From positions 13,008,001 through 13,072,000 of the forward strand of contig OY727099.1 of assembly GCA_963402885.1 (NCBI GenBank): a DNA stretch of 64,000 bases, given 5' to 3'. Position 1 is the first letter of the stretch, and every line of letters begins with the position of its first letter. The stretch comes from Antedon bifida (Eukaryota > Echinodermata > Crinoidea > Comatulida > Antedonidae). Shown in pieces: positions 13,101-23,415 of this stretch. Made by a program: the position numbers and the translations under genes. Under the pieces are notes generated by a model that searched no databases, was not told the DNA's origin, and saw nothing but the letters and a program-made list of their open reading frames with translations.

Positions 13101-16100
13101 TTCGCAGTATAATTTTAACTCGGCCAAAATAAATGCTATCGCCAAATGCTCTTCGGGCATTTTGGAGTGACCTCGGTCATGTCTGTTTGATTGTTATTGA
13201 ATTTGGCCGATATCATATTAAGCGCTTTCAAACTGCATATTTTTTATTTTGACCAACGCAAGAATCGCTAAATAAAATCTTGTTTCCTGCATTTCTAATT
13301 TGAATTCTTATTTTCACACACAATGAACATACATCTTTCCGTGGGTTTCCAAACGAAAGGTTGAAGGATGTCATAAAAATCTCATAATAGTAGCGATATT
13401 GGCCCATCATATATTGCTTAAACAGTTCATACATTTTGTTTACATTCAGTTTGCTTATAAGCAAGATACTAATTCTGTATGGAGTTTTATTACGGTCATC
13501 TAAATCTGCGAATATGGGCTTTTATTCTTCCGAAAGATCGTTGCATTGGAGATTCCTTTGTGGTTATCAATATTCCTCACTCGTTTGGCACCAACACACA
13601 ATATTGAAAGTAAAGTCTTACTGCAAACTTCGATCTCATATCCCTCTTGGTTTGTTACCTGAAAGAATTAATTGAAAAAAATGTATAAGTTTACTTTCAA
13701 AACCTTATAATTTACACATTGTCATTGCACAACAATATTTTTTTCTGTAGCATTTTTTTTATAATTAAAAGAATTTCCATTGCTTTACACTCGTTTTTTA
13801 ATATTATTGGCGAAGTGCCTTTTATTGAATCACAAATGTTTTCATACTTATGATATTGAATTGAGTACTTAAATCATTTATTATTATAGATAGATTGGAA
13901 TATAGACGTATTTTAACAAAAATTCGAATTGGTGTACTAGATTTAGAAATAGAGAATGGCAGATGGAATAATGTGAGCAAAAACAATAGAATATGCAAAT
14001 GATATCCAGATCAATGTATAGAAGATGAATTAAATTTTACTTTAATATGTCTACGTTATAATGACATTATATAACACTTAATTCCATCTATATTTTATAC
14101 AACTCCGTCAGTTTTATGTTATCAATTAATGTCCCCAAAAGATTGTAATGTTTTATATTATAATTTATCTTTTTTTTTTTTTTTTTTTTTATTTGGCATA
14201 CAAGAAGGTGTGATTTACTTTCTGTTCTAAATTACGAAAAAATGTCAACGATGTGTTTATTGGTACATTATTATAAAACATAGAAACAAAAAATTTCTTT
14301 ACGGAGTGAATACTATAATTATTATATTAAATGAAAATCCACCATCACTTTCACCGCCACCGCCGCCGTCACCACCATAACCACTGCCATCCTAATTTTA
14401 CGCCTACACCACCACCACCACCATCAATTATAACCGCCACCGCTATTACCATTACCAACACCGCCAATGCCACCTCCACCACCACAATCGGTTTACGATG
14501 AAATCGGTCGCGTCTGAAATCGGTCGCGTTTGAAATCGGTCGCGATAAAATCAACTTCCGGTATTTTGTATGGCGCGCCGCTAGAGCTATAATCCTTTTG
14601 ATGATATCGGTCGCGTTTGAAATCGGTCGCGTTTGAAATCGGTCGCGCTATTTTGTATGGATCGAGCGGGATGCATGCTAGAACGGGCTATACATTTTTC
14701 GTTTATATAGATTTAATTGATATTTTTTAGGAACTAGATTATTTATGTGGATATTTTTTACTTGGTTAATAAATATTTATTATCAATTATTAAATTAATT
14801 TTTTGTTTGTATTTCACAGGTCTCGGAGAAGGACTGTGTCTTTTCAAAATGGCCATTTCTAAACACGTTTAAATATTATATTAGGCATAATGTTATATTA
14901 GGCATATAATAATTACGTAAAAGAGAACAATTTATTTAAAAACAAGAATTTTTACAATATAGCCCGTAAAGCCAGCGTATCCATTTTTATACTTATGCAT
15001 ACTGTGGCAGATTATATCATATCCAATTAACAACATACTATTCGATCACCTTATTTTTATTTCTATTTTCTAAGTGTATAATGATTATTGTTGAGGCAAA
15101 TCACGTGTATGTTTTTATTTCTAATGTTTAAAATAGTTTTTAGTAAAATGATCATTATATGCGGATGGTTAACAGGCGAGTTACTGAAATAAACCCCCGA
15201 ATAAGCCATATTGGAGATGCGCCTTCTATGATCGTGCAGCTGTTTCCTCTAACAATACGTTATTTTGCTGACGGGGATTCCCCTTTTTAAAAAACACGCA
15301 CTAGTAGTGTGTCAAATCATGGACAAAACACGTACGATCGTTGTCCATGGCGAGGTAAAGATGACGTCTATTACTAATAACCATACATTTGAAACGTCTA
15401 TAGGCCTCCTGCACGTGTTTTTGTGAAACGATCCAATGAGCTATAGATGCTCGACGCGATTATGAGATCATGTTCATTCATTCTTTATTTAGCCTTTAAA
15501 ATCGAAATACATTTAAAACATAGGTAACCAAATCAAGACACGTGGAAATGTAAGGAGGCAAGGATAAGCAAAAGCAATTAAATCGCTGTAGCTCACAGGC
15601 TTGCTTATCCATAATAATTCCGAATAAAGCACTTTTTCTATAATTTGACAGTATGATTTATACGTATATACGTCGGCGATACTATAGATTTTAATTTGAA
15701 TATATTTTTTATTTTTTTTCTTCATTTATAATAATCATTTAATGTAAATAATTAAGTAAGTGCAACTCAGTGTCTCGCATTCATACGCCGTTCGTAAATC
15801 TAAACGTTTAAATATCAGTGCATTACCTCTTTGAGAATTGTGTCCACCTTTATTATCCATACATTATTATTCTCACATCTATCATCGGCATATTATCTAT
15901 ATATTTTATTAATATCCTAAAACCATACGTAATTGTTTGCATAATAAAAGACACGACAAACGTATATTCTCTATATAATATATTAATTACAGTACATATA
16001 AATAGAGGTAAATTATTATATGCCTAATATAACAATATGCCTAATATAATATTTAAACGTGTTTAGAAATGGCCATTTTGAAAAGACACCGTCCTTCTCC

Positions 16101-18588
16101 GAGACCTGTGAAATACAAAAAAAAAATAAATTAATGATTAATAATAAATATTTATTAACCAAGTAACAAATATCCACATAAATAATCTAGTTCCTTAAAA
16201 ATATCAATTAAATCTATATAAACGAAAAATGTATATCCCGCTCTAGCATGCATCCCGCTCGATCCATACAAAATAGCGCGACCGATTTCAAACGCGACCG
16301 ATATAATCAAAAGTATAGCTCTAGCGGCGCGCCATACAAAATACCGGAAGTTGATTTTATCGCGACCGATTTCAAACGCGACCGATTTCAAGCGCGACCG
16401 ATTTCATCTGACACCCCACAATCACCACCATCATCATCATCACCGCCAACGCTGTCAGCGCCGCCATCACCATCACCACTATCGTCACCGTCACCACCAC
16501 CACAACCGCCACCACAATCACCGCCATCATCCATCATCACCAACACCAACTCCGCCAAACCAACTAAATCAATCACCATGTCTGTATTTATTTGCTCCAT
16601 GTGACAGGTATTTCGGTACATTGAACATTGCCAGTTTTTTACGCCGACATCTATTCGCGAACCATCTAGTAATTATAATTATCTATTCATTATTAATAAT
16701 CATTGTATTTAATTTTACAGAATTACACAAGAATTACAAATTCGACAAACACAAGGTATTATTTTAAGCATTCTGGACAATCTGTTAATGTCGGTGGCTA
16801 CTTTAGTGTGATAATTGAAGCTAGAGATATCAACAACAGTCATTCCCGAAGAGGAGGAGATTTTTGGTATGCAACTATAAGAAATAAAGTTGTAAATGTA
16901 GCAGGCAAGATAACTGATTTTGATAACGGTACTTATGAGGCTAAGTTTTTTGCTGCACAGCCAGGTGAATATGATGTTGAAATTATATTGGTACATCCGT
17001 CTGAAACAACTAAGTTTATTGAAAATGTACTTTGGTCGATGGAAGATAGAGCGTCTTGGGATGGGAAATTCACCTCTAACGTCACCTATGAGATTACTAA
17101 ATGTGCATTAGGTGTACAGTTTAACTACAGTAATAAATGCATTTATAGTTTTCCTTTGGCGATGGGGAAAACCGTGTTTTTATGTGATAAACCAAAACAA
17201 ACAATACTTACCTGTGACTCACTGACGTCACTTAAGTCGAAGATTCCTCTCATCGAGAAAATATTTTCCGAACTATTAGCTGCAAATGCGGCTCTATTTC
17301 ACAAGTAAGTGCATCTTAAATCTATTTTAATTGATTACTTAAATGCAATAGGTCTGAACACCCGAAATACTGGTACTCGGATCACTTGAACGAAAAATCA
17401 ATGTGTGTTTGGAAATAAAATATAAACCATTGGTGCTTTGATCATGCAATGATATAGGCCTATAAGATCGAAACCGTATATAATTTTACATTAAATGAAT
17501 AAAGAATAAAATATGTTTTTGTAGATCTGTGACTTACGTAAGAATTTTGAATGGTCCGCTTAAAATAAACATTACAGGTAATGCATTTATTCGTTTTCTA
17601 TTATTAGGGTTACCTTGTAGATTATAGATTAGCAAAACTTGTCTATTTGAGTTTCAAACCCATATGAACCACTATAACCAATAAAGCTTATGAACAGTAG
17701 AATAATTGGAATGATGATGTTTGTTTTGATGAATGAATCTAAAACCAGCATATCATAATAATAAGCTTAAATAATACGCTTAGAAACATATTATGTTATT
17801 ACACAGAAACTAGTGAAGACAAGTTAACTAAGCTGTTTACAGGCCTACCAAAATGCAAAGCAAATTTACCAGTTACACTTAGTGATGGTTTCTGGGTCAA
17901 AGACATCTGGACGTCACTAAGATGTAAGTCGAAGCAGTGGACAACGGCGGAAATAAAGCAGTGTGTAAAAGGAAAACATATCTACCTCTTTGGAGATTCC
18001 ACGACTAGGCAATGGACCGTAGGTTTACTAGATCTTCTAGACCTCCGAAAAACGAACATGACAAAAAGACCTAACGCTAAGTTAACGTATCATTCGAGTG
18101 ATGTACTCAATCTAACATTTCATTTTCATCCATATTCAATAGGACACAGTCCTTGCCCTTACCGCATTGGTAGATGGGAATATGAGATCTTGGATAACCT
18201 AGACTCTAGCACATGTAATTACATTATTGTTGTTAGTCCATGGGCCCATTATACACAGTGGGTGAAAGATAGTTTCATTGACAGACTTTATCTCTTGCGT
18301 CAAACAATATTGAGATTACGGAAGCGTTGTCCTAATACAGTCTTTGTTGCTAAAACTCCAAAACCTCGAAATCACGACACAGGCACTTCTCTTCTATATA
18401 CTGGTGATAGATTAATTTATGATGTACGTAGTTTTTATCTCGATATATTTAAAGATATTGGTATTCATATTATTGACGTATGGGATATGAATTTGGCGTA
18501 CCCATGTGCAAATAGAATTCACATGCCGATGAAAGTTATTTATCAAGAGCTACATTTGTTTCTTTCCCATGTTTGTAATATAGAATAG
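10109..18588 (+). CDS. NXPE-like: NXPE-like gene 1 (neurexophilin / PC-esterase domain protein), whole gene
   Basis: I assembled six coding exons: 10109-10189, 11180-11251, 11862-11951, 16721-17304, 17525-17577 and 17807-18588. All junctions are GT-AG and the frame stays open to a TAG, giving 553 aa, the usual NXPE family size. Residues 1-27 are a short basic start followed by a hydrophobic segment (MVILSLLVVYLAY), a likely type II membrane anchor. Residues 82-276 are the neurexophilin-like domain (GGDFWYA, DFDNGTYEA, LVHPSE). The C-terminal part is a PC-esterase domain with FGDSTTRQW (Ser358) and a late DVWDMNLAYP...IHMP block (candidate Asp520 and His532). Family knowledge: NXPE proteins are secretory-pathway enzymes, and human NXPE1 has been linked to sialic-acid O-acetylation. 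A glycan acyl-transfer or esterase role is inference. The start is chosen by match to gene 2 (MTTRQQRI). AATAAA at 18648-18653. Confidence 0.85.
10728..10920 (-). mobile_element. Probable LINE 3' end fragment
   Basis: Reversed, the sequence ends in repeated CTTGAATCTT units after a stretch of untranslated-region-like sequence. This resembles the short TGAATCT-type repeats that terminate CR1/L2-group LINEs (compare the clearer copy ending at 36897). No coding part remains. Confidence 0.35.
11180..11251 (+). CDS. NXPE-like: NXPE-like gene 1, exon 2
   Basis: 24 codons between the acceptor ACATTTCAG and the donor CAG|GTATGA, phase 0 on both sides. Matches exon 2 of gene 2 (43811-43885) in size, phase and donor, though the peptide itself has diverged. 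Probably a lumenal stem segment. Confidence 0.65.
11450..11525. repeat. Short repeat shared with 45895-46000
   Basis: Contains ATATCACTACCATGTTTGGA...CACACTTTTTTTTGTC.AACTAGTTTG, which also occurs at 45930-45995. Lies in an intron of gene 1; the partner lies in an intron of gene 2. Confidence 0.5.
11862..11951 (+). CDS. NXPE-like: NXPE-like gene 1, candidate exon 3 (stem region)
   Basis: 30 codons in phase 0 with an acceptor ending AAAG and a donor AAG|GTACGG. The peptide is Asn/Thr-rich with possible N-glycosylation sites (NNVT, NNTA, NKTE), as expected for a stem. The acceptor is weak and no counterpart was found in gene 2. Because both sides are phase 0 it could be skipped without changing the frame. 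Confidence 0.45.
12070..12290. repeat. Noncoding block shared with 41101-41310
   Basis: About 200 bases (AAAGTTGGTTC.TACTTTCGG, GAGTTAGATAATTAGTTATT, GGTTCAAC.ATTTG.CCC) are close to the block about 1.8 kb upstream of gene 2. Here it lies inside intron 3 of gene 1. It could be a dispersed repeat or a segment carried along when the NXPE genes duplicated. Confidence 0.6.
13228..13464 (-). pseudogene. Transposon-derived protein fragment (likely)
   Basis: A 78-codon minus-strand frame contains YYYEIFMTSFNLSFGNPRKD, then a CSLC pair and FSDSCVGQNKKYA. The combination of 'FNLSFG-PR-D-CS-C' and an S/D-x-C-x-GQN block is one I associate with transposon-encoded proteins scattered in invertebrate genomes. 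It lacks both ends and the two blocks are unusually close, suggesting an internal deletion. It sits antisense in intron 3 of NXPE-like gene 1. The family name is not secure. Confidence 0.4.
14166..14190. repeat. Poly-T run
   Basis: An uninterrupted run of about twenty T residues within intron 3 of gene 1. It may be an old retroposon tail read from the other strand, but nothing recognisable adjoins it. Confidence 0.6.
14340..14489 (+). repeat. CCA/CCG-rich simple repeat, left half
   Basis: Imperfect CCACCG, CACCAC and CCATCA triplets. The same type and strand of sequence resumes at 16416, so the 1.9-kb element between them was inserted into one CCA-rich tract. Confidence 0.8.
14490..14913 (+). 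repeat. Left terminal inverted repeat
   Basis: Runs from GGTTTACGATG through the GAAATCGGTCGCG cluster and GGCGCGCC to the TATTAGGCATATAATAAT inner edge. It is the reverse complement of 16012-16415 apart from scattered substitutions and small indels. Confidence 0.85.
16012..16415 (-). repeat. Right terminal inverted repeat
   Basis: Mirror of 14490-14913. The frames at 16155-16391 and 16248-16604 are read-throughs of this arm and the CCA tract, not genes. Confidence 0.85.
16416..16570 (+). repeat. CCA/CAT-rich simple repeat, right half
   Basis: CACCATCATCATCACC-type triplets continuing the tract interrupted at 14489. It explains the His/Pro/Ser-rich and Gly/Asp-rich frames on both strands. 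Confidence 0.8.
16721..17304 (+). CDS. NXPE-like: NXPE-like gene 1, exon 4 (neurexophilin-like domain)
   Basis: 584 bases from acceptor AATTTTACAG to donor CACAA|GTAAGT, entering in phase 0 and leaving in phase 2. Encodes the whole neurexophilin-like domain (residues 82-276): RGGDFWYATIRN, ITDFDNGTYEAKF, EYDVEIILVHPSE, then the cysteines of KCALGVQ, NKCIYSF, VFLCDKP and ILTCDSL. Highly similar to 44779-45338. The outer frame could start at an ATG at 16703, but that lies in the polypyrimidine tract of the intron. Confidence 0.9.
17525..17577 (+). CDS. NXPE-like: NXPE-like gene 1, exon 5
   Basis: 53 bases after acceptor TTTTTGTAG, ending before GTAATG. Enters in phase 2 and leaves in phase 1, reading SVTYVRILNGPLKINIT. 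The counterpart in gene 2 (46393-46451) is two codons longer. Too short to be found by ORF length; placed by phase and by homology between the two genes. Confidence 0.85.
17807..18588 (+). CDS. NXPE-like: NXPE-like gene 1, exon 6 (PC-esterase domain)
   Basis: Starts after acceptor TTACACAG in phase 1 and runs open to TAG. Encodes LSDGFW, WTSLRCKSKQW, FGDSTTRQW (catalytic-serine motif, Ser358), YHSSDV, NYIIVVSPWAHYTQW, RKRCPNTVFVAKTPKPRNHD and the late DVWDMNLAYP...IHMP block. The open frame is about 80 codons longer upstream than its first internal ATG (18058), showing that this is an internal exon. Confidence 0.9.
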
Positions 18589-18647
18589 TATTGTGTGTGT
18601 GCTTCTGTGAAGAAGATTCAACATTGTCACGTGCACATTAAAATGAT

Positions 18648-18653
18648 AATAAA
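18648..18653 (+). terminator. Poly(A) signal AATAAA of NXPE-like gene 1
   Basis: Sixty bases after the stop codon, in GATAATAAATACC. Position and hexamer fit a 3' end signal. Confidence 0.6.
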
Positions 18654-18689
18654 TACCCATAGAGATTATATTAAGCTTTCTTATATCTA

Positions 18690-18726
18690 CTAGAGGGTGA
18701 GCTCGCTTCGCTTGCTCCCCCTCTAT
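18690..18726. repeat. GCTCGCTTCGCTTGC hairpin
   Basis: CTAGAGGGTGAGCTCGCTTC followed by GCTTGCTCCCCCTCTAT folds into an imperfect stem with a TTCG-like loop. A related hairpin lies at 42433-42469. It directly precedes the dispersed repeat at 18725 and may be its terminus. Confidence 0.6.
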
Positions 18727-19100
18727 TTAATTTGATCTTTATTAATTTGCAGTATAATATTTTTTTAACTACTGCACATTTACACGCGCGGTCCGTTCCG
18801 AAAATAAACAAAAAACTAAAATGGCTATAGCCACTAACGTAACGGCCAACTTAGTTGAAACCAGGTAGTTGCAAGTTGAACTCATCGTGAACCCGGAAAT
18901 TACTTTGACCGGTACAATTGAAATTGAGTTGAAAATGTACCGATGAAATCAGGAATTTTGTTTAAAAACTCTTTATAATATCTTCCTAAGGTAGAAATAT
19001 GAAACAATATCGTAATAGTGAAAACTAATTTACATTTCGCGGTAGGCCTACAGTTTTTCCATTGTGCTCGCCTATGTCAGAATTAACCATAATATTTATA
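18725..19100. repeat. Dispersed repeat, copy 2 (pairs with 5889-6304)
   Basis: Same order and orientation of segments as 5889-6304 (TTAATTTGCAGTATAATATT, ACACGCGCGGTCCGTTCC, AACTCATCGTGAACCCGGAA) with several substitutions and a shorter 3' part. Confidence 0.75.
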
Positions 19101-19689
19101 TATAGATGTAAATAACACACTTATACATACTTGAATAATATACATCAAGAAGCTTATCTATCTTTCAACTGTAAAGTATTTATAATTAATCAAAATAGGC
19201 CAAAACAAATCTTAAATATTCAAAGCCAACATCCCGAAAACGAACAACCTATTTCCTACGATTACATAATAGGACAATATGCTAAAATTAAATATCTAAC
19301 AGTTAATTGATACAATTTACTGACTGATAGACATTCAGGCAGACAGAAGTTGACAGTCACAGATGATCAAAACATTGACATCGTATAAGCTTATTGACAA
19401 ATCGTATTGAAGATGCCATGACTTAGTCTTAATATGTGAGTAGTGTGTCGTGGCACTGTCGCAAGTCATAATACATTATATCAAAAAGTTATCGTAACAA
19501 GATCGTATTTCCATTGTGCGACCGTCGTAACAGAAACACGACAACGTAGTTTTCAGTACGAATGATGATTTTTGTAAATTCATAACTCATGCTCATTCGT
19601 AGAAACATTTGTAAATGTGGGAAAGGGGCATTAAAATTTTAAATAACTGCCAGTAAAGTTTACTTTATCGTTTTGATTTAGCTTTTCGC

Positions 19690-19775
19690 TTTTTTTGTAT
19701 CTCCATTGAGATCCAGCCACAGATACCCGCAGCATTTTCATTTTTTCAGTAATTTGCCTTTGGATTTATATATAT
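19690..19775 (-). repeat. Retroposon 3' tail repeat, copy at 19.7 kb
   Basis: Read on the minus strand it runs CCAAAGGCAAATTACTGAAA...GGCTGGATCTCAATGGAGAT then poly(A). The same tail occurs at 22705-22790, 27845-27930 (plus strand) and 46150-46220 (minus). A shared 3' tail ending in A-rich sequence is typical of SINE/LINE partners. Confidence 0.6.
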
Positions 19776-19841
19776 TTTCTACTGTTCGTATCAATTTTGA
19801 TCTGATTTTGCTGTAATCATGGAGGGTACTTTGGATACTCC

Positions 19842-20090
19842 GGAGTTGGATAGCCGAGTGGTTAGGACACTTGACTGTCATACAGATAGACCCGGGTTCA
19901 ATTCCCGACAACTCCCAGTCCACTCAGCTGTATATGAGTACCTAGTTGAAAATACTAGGGAGAAAAAAGTCGGCGTGGAAAGGAACTGGCCACCCTACCA
20001 CATAAAGCCGAGGCTTAGTACAATGAGCTCCTAACAGCTAATTCCTCTACGTTCAAAATGAACACGGGACTCACCTTTTTTCTACTTTGG
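19842..20090 (+). mobile_element. tRNA-derived SINE
   Basis: The first 74 bases (19842-19915) are tRNA-like. They have a 7-bp acceptor stem GGAGTTG/CAACTCC, an A-box-like TAGCCGAGTGGTTAGGA and a B-box-like GGGTTCAATTCCC. The anticodon arm does not pair well, so this is not a working tRNA. The body GTCCACTCAGCTGTATATGA...GGAACTGGCCACCCTACC continues to ACACGGGACTCACCTTTTTT. This is the layout of a tRNA-headed SINE. Confidence 0.7.
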
Positions 20091-20179
20091 ATAACTTTAC
20101 CAAATTACGTCGCCTGTCCGAGAAACGTGTCAGGTACCGTCACCATTTACATACTTTTCTTTTACATCGTTCTAAACAT

Positions 20180-21239
20180 TCGGCCCCTAAAGGAATTAAA
20201 TAGGTATTCGATTTGCAGATGATGGCATGGGTTTTCCGTCACATCATGAATATTCATGTATGGATTCACGCCCTCTATAGTCTCTGCCTTAACATAATAG
20301 TAAAAAAATACCCCCTAGATAAATATTTTCCCATATCGGCCCCCTTTTTATCAAAATTCTAAATCGCCCATGTTTACCTTTCACATCAACCACAACCATT
20401 GCGTTTTGCTCTTTGATGTGAAAGGGGTATAAGCTTAAATGTATTGAATTAACCGAAATGTGCTTGACCGAATAAATACCAACATTAATGAAATTAGTAT
20501 AGAAGACATATTAGATAATATAAAACGAATTAAACTTAATAAAAAGCAATGTATACTAAACTAACATATGTTTTCTTTAATATATAAACAAAACTGATAT
20601 AAATACATATTTAACGGCTATTGAATAGATATGACTAAATTAATAGAATCGACAACTCGTACCACATCTAACACCCTAATTGACCACATATAATAACATT
20701 AAAACCAATAAATACATAAACATGTAAAAAAAAAGCATGGATCAGTTGAAGTCCAGAAAGTAATTCAAAATAACTTTGATAATTCTGATTTTATTACATA
20801 ATATACAAAATACTGGAAGTGGAAGCTAATAAATGACGTATTTGCTACAAATCTTAACTCTGAGCTCACCTTACAGAGATAGGAACTCGTAACAGTCCTT
20901 TGATATTACGTCTGGATGCGAAAAATATCAACAGAGGCACGCGGTGTATGATTCCGCTTCAAATTAGATAAATATCGAATAAATACGAATTTTGTTATGA
21001 CTGTAGAAACACTTTATACAACCGCCACGCTCTGTTAATTCACCGTTAACCTTTATAACCCATTGAGGGCGGGCTACTCATTATCAGAATATCCATTTGC
21101 TTTTTGCAAAGTTACATTATTTTGGACGAACAGGGGATTTTTATGTTCTGGTGAGTTTATATAATATATATTTGTTTGTATTACACTGTTATATTAAGTT
21201 TTTCATGACTGACTTTGTGAATGATTATGATCGACTCAA
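20180..21239. repeat. Diverged upstream flank of duplicated segment A
   Basis: Clearly homologous to parts of 25030-26379 (for example CGCCCTCTATA.TCTCT.CCTTAAC and CATGTTTACCTTT) but with many substitutions and indels, unlike the almost identical core that follows. Confidence 0.65.
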
Positions 21240-22506
21240 TAACATAGTAGGCCTACTATTGTAAGGATTTAGTTTAATGCATGCTATGCAGGATATACAT
21301 GATCCACATTGTTTTTCATATTGGTTACACATACAGGACACCACAACAAGAACGCACTTTTAATTTGCCCATTAGGCCTACATTTAATACTCACAACACA
21401 TGCAATTCATCCTATCATTTTATTATATACCGTCAAGTGTACATATTCAAAAAATTCCATATGCAAAAAAAGGAAACTAATAATGGCTAATAAAAGGAAG
21501 TGGTACGCAATGTCTACCCAAGACGAATAGCGTAACGGATAATGATGATGAAAAGGAAGTGGTAATGTGTTTATAAAAGGAAGTGATTAGCCCAAGTAAC
21601 TTTGTAAAATATGTCGTATTATAAATGGGAAAGTTGTTTTTATTCATTTAAAAATGCTAAATAAAGTCAGATGTTAAAACCACAATTTCCAAAAATTCAT
21701 TTTTATTTATCCACTATAAACTTTACAAAAGTGTTGTTTTAAACCACACTCCAAATAAAACAAAGAAAATAATGATAGGACATTTGCAGAAAGAAGCAAC
21801 CTTTGCTCTGCTACCGGTATAACACGGTTCAAATTTCGGAACGTCTATAAATTACTACGGAAATTCGGCCTAATATTTACGAACGTACGGAAATGAAGAT
21901 AAATAGGGTACTACACGCATCGGAAATACAAAACTATACGCACAATTATGATTTGGCCTAAAAATGGGCCTTAGATTATGGAAAACCCCCGCAAAAACAC
22001 AATAATTATGGACAAATCGATTATTAGCCTTGGCAATATGCCTAATATGGTTTATTCAAAGTCAAACCGTAACTAATCCCTCACTATTCAATCAAAATGT
22101 TATTATACTACTGTATTGTTGAAAAATGGATTGATAGTAAAACGTAATAAAGATACGTTCTTGTCTGGTTATTAGGCATTCATGCTCTGATGAAGCAGAG
22201 GATTATTTTTGAAGCGTTCCATTTAAAATAAATTTTATTACCAAGAAATATTTCGGTTGTGAAGGTCGTTTTAACAATTAGGCTAATATCAAAACATTCA
22301 ACAATGATAAAAAGAAACATAAGTGTGCCAAATGTGAGCACGTACCATTCAGCGGTTTCGGAGGAGATACGTAAAATTACTCGACAAATTTAGTAGCAGC
22401 AATATATATATATCCACCAGTATACAGTAGGCACAGGTATGTACAGATACATTCAGCCATACCCCACCGAGAGTCTGTCCAATCGAATTGGAACAATACA
22501 ATGAAA

Positions 22507-22579
22507 GCCCCAGTGGTCTAATGGTTAGAACATCTGCATATCAAGCAGAAGGTTCCGGGTTCGAATCTCAGTTAGGGCT
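22507..22579 (+). tRNA. tRNA-like sequence (anticodon ATC position), probable SINE head or pseudogene
   Basis: GCCCCAG...TTAGGGC acceptor arms, A-box TGGTCTAATGG, a perfect 5-bp anticodon stem TCTGC/GCAGA with loop ATATCAA, and B-box GGGTTCGAATC. One acceptor pair and one T-stem pair are broken, and AUC is not a normal animal anticodon. A body and the 3' tail repeat follow, so I read it as the head of a SINE ending near 22792. Confidence 0.55.
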
Positions 22580-22792
22580 TTCTCTCATTCTCACAGGTTT
22601 CGTCATTTTTATTGTTTCTAATTAATTAAATTTCATTATATCACCGGGCGGATTAGAATTTATTCTGTGCCTGTGCTGTTTATATACTGTATATATACAG
22701 TATATAAATCCAAAGGCAAATTACTGAAAAAATGACAATGCTGTGGGTATCATGTAGCTGGATCTCAATGGAGATACAAAAAAAAAACGAAA
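22580..22792 (+). mobile_element. SINE body and A-rich tail
   Basis: Follows the tRNA-like head and ends in the shared tail TAGCTGGATCTCAATGGAGA plus A-run. Contains a perfect palindrome TATACTGTATATATACAGTA at about 22682-22701. Confidence 0.45.
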
Positions 22793-22866
22793 AACTAAAT
22801 CAAAACGATAAAGTAAAACAGCCAGAAAAGTTAGTAGAGCTTTCGGGCAACACTAGCCCTTCATCT

Positions 22867-22867
22867 G

Positions 22868-22916
<49 letters not shown>

Positions 22917-22917
22917 T
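22867..22917 (+). repeat. (TA)n(TG)n microsatellite, copy A
   Basis: Compound dinucleotide tract. Copy B at 28007-28060 has more TA and fewer TG units, the main length difference between the duplicates. Confidence 0.9.
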
Positions 22918-23415
22918 TAAAATAGGCGTCATATTGGATTTCAACATGGCGGCTGTTTACAACTTTAATAACAATATATTTGGAATCCTCAGTCTCACAA
23001 ACATACACATCGTTTTTAACTTTCTATGTTACTTATAAGTCAAGTTAGAAGCCAAAATACGTTTTAAATGGCGGCCATCTTGGATTTCAACATTGCGGCT
23101 GAAATAGAATATTTACAACTTTTTAGTAACAATATATTTAGAATCCTCAGTATCACAAACATAGATAAAGACATCATTTTTAACATACTATGTTACTTAA
23201 AAGTCAAGTTAATAAGGCAAAATATGTTTAAAATGGCGGCCATCTTGGATTTCAAACATGGCGGCTGAAATAGAATATTTACAACTTTAATAACAGTATA
23301 TTTTGAATCTTCATAATCACAAACATAGGTATAGACACCATTTTTAACTTGCTACGTCACTTAGAAGTCAAGTTATAAGCCAAAATAATTCTGAAATGGC
23401 GGCCATTTTGTTTTT
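22918..23415 (+). repeat. Tandem GGCGGCCATCTTGGATTTC repeat, copy A
   Basis: Three and a bit units of about 147-165 bases, each beginning AAATGGCGGCCATCTTGGAT and continuing through TTTACAACTTT, ATCCTCAGTATCACAAACAT and AAGTCAAGTTA. Starts near 22918, 23065, 23230 and 23392. The frame at 23068-23268 reads this repeat. Confidence 0.8.

Larger units (their letters stand above)
14490..16415. mobile_element. Non-autonomous DNA transposon with ~0.4-kb inverted ends and 8-bp target duplication
   Basis: Outer ends read GGTTTACGATGAAATCGG and, on the opposite strand, GGTGTCAGATGAAATCGG. Both are flanked by CCACAATC (14482-14489 and 16416-16423), an apparent 8-bp target-site duplication. The arms (14490-14913 and 16012-16415) are near-complementary over their whole length, with small differences and indels. 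Each arm has several subterminal GAAATCGGTCGCG repeats and one GGCGCGCC site. The ~1.1-kb centre has no transposase-like frame, so mobilisation would need an enzyme supplied elsewhere. An 8-bp duplication is known for hAT, P and Merlin-type elements; the ends do not let me choose. It lies in intron 3 of NXPE-like gene 1, about 300 bases before exon 4. Confidence 0.85.

Noticed and set aside
16155..16621. Overlapping frames rich in Pro/Ser, His or Gly/Asp
   Set aside because: They read the transposon arm and the CCA/CAT simple repeat.
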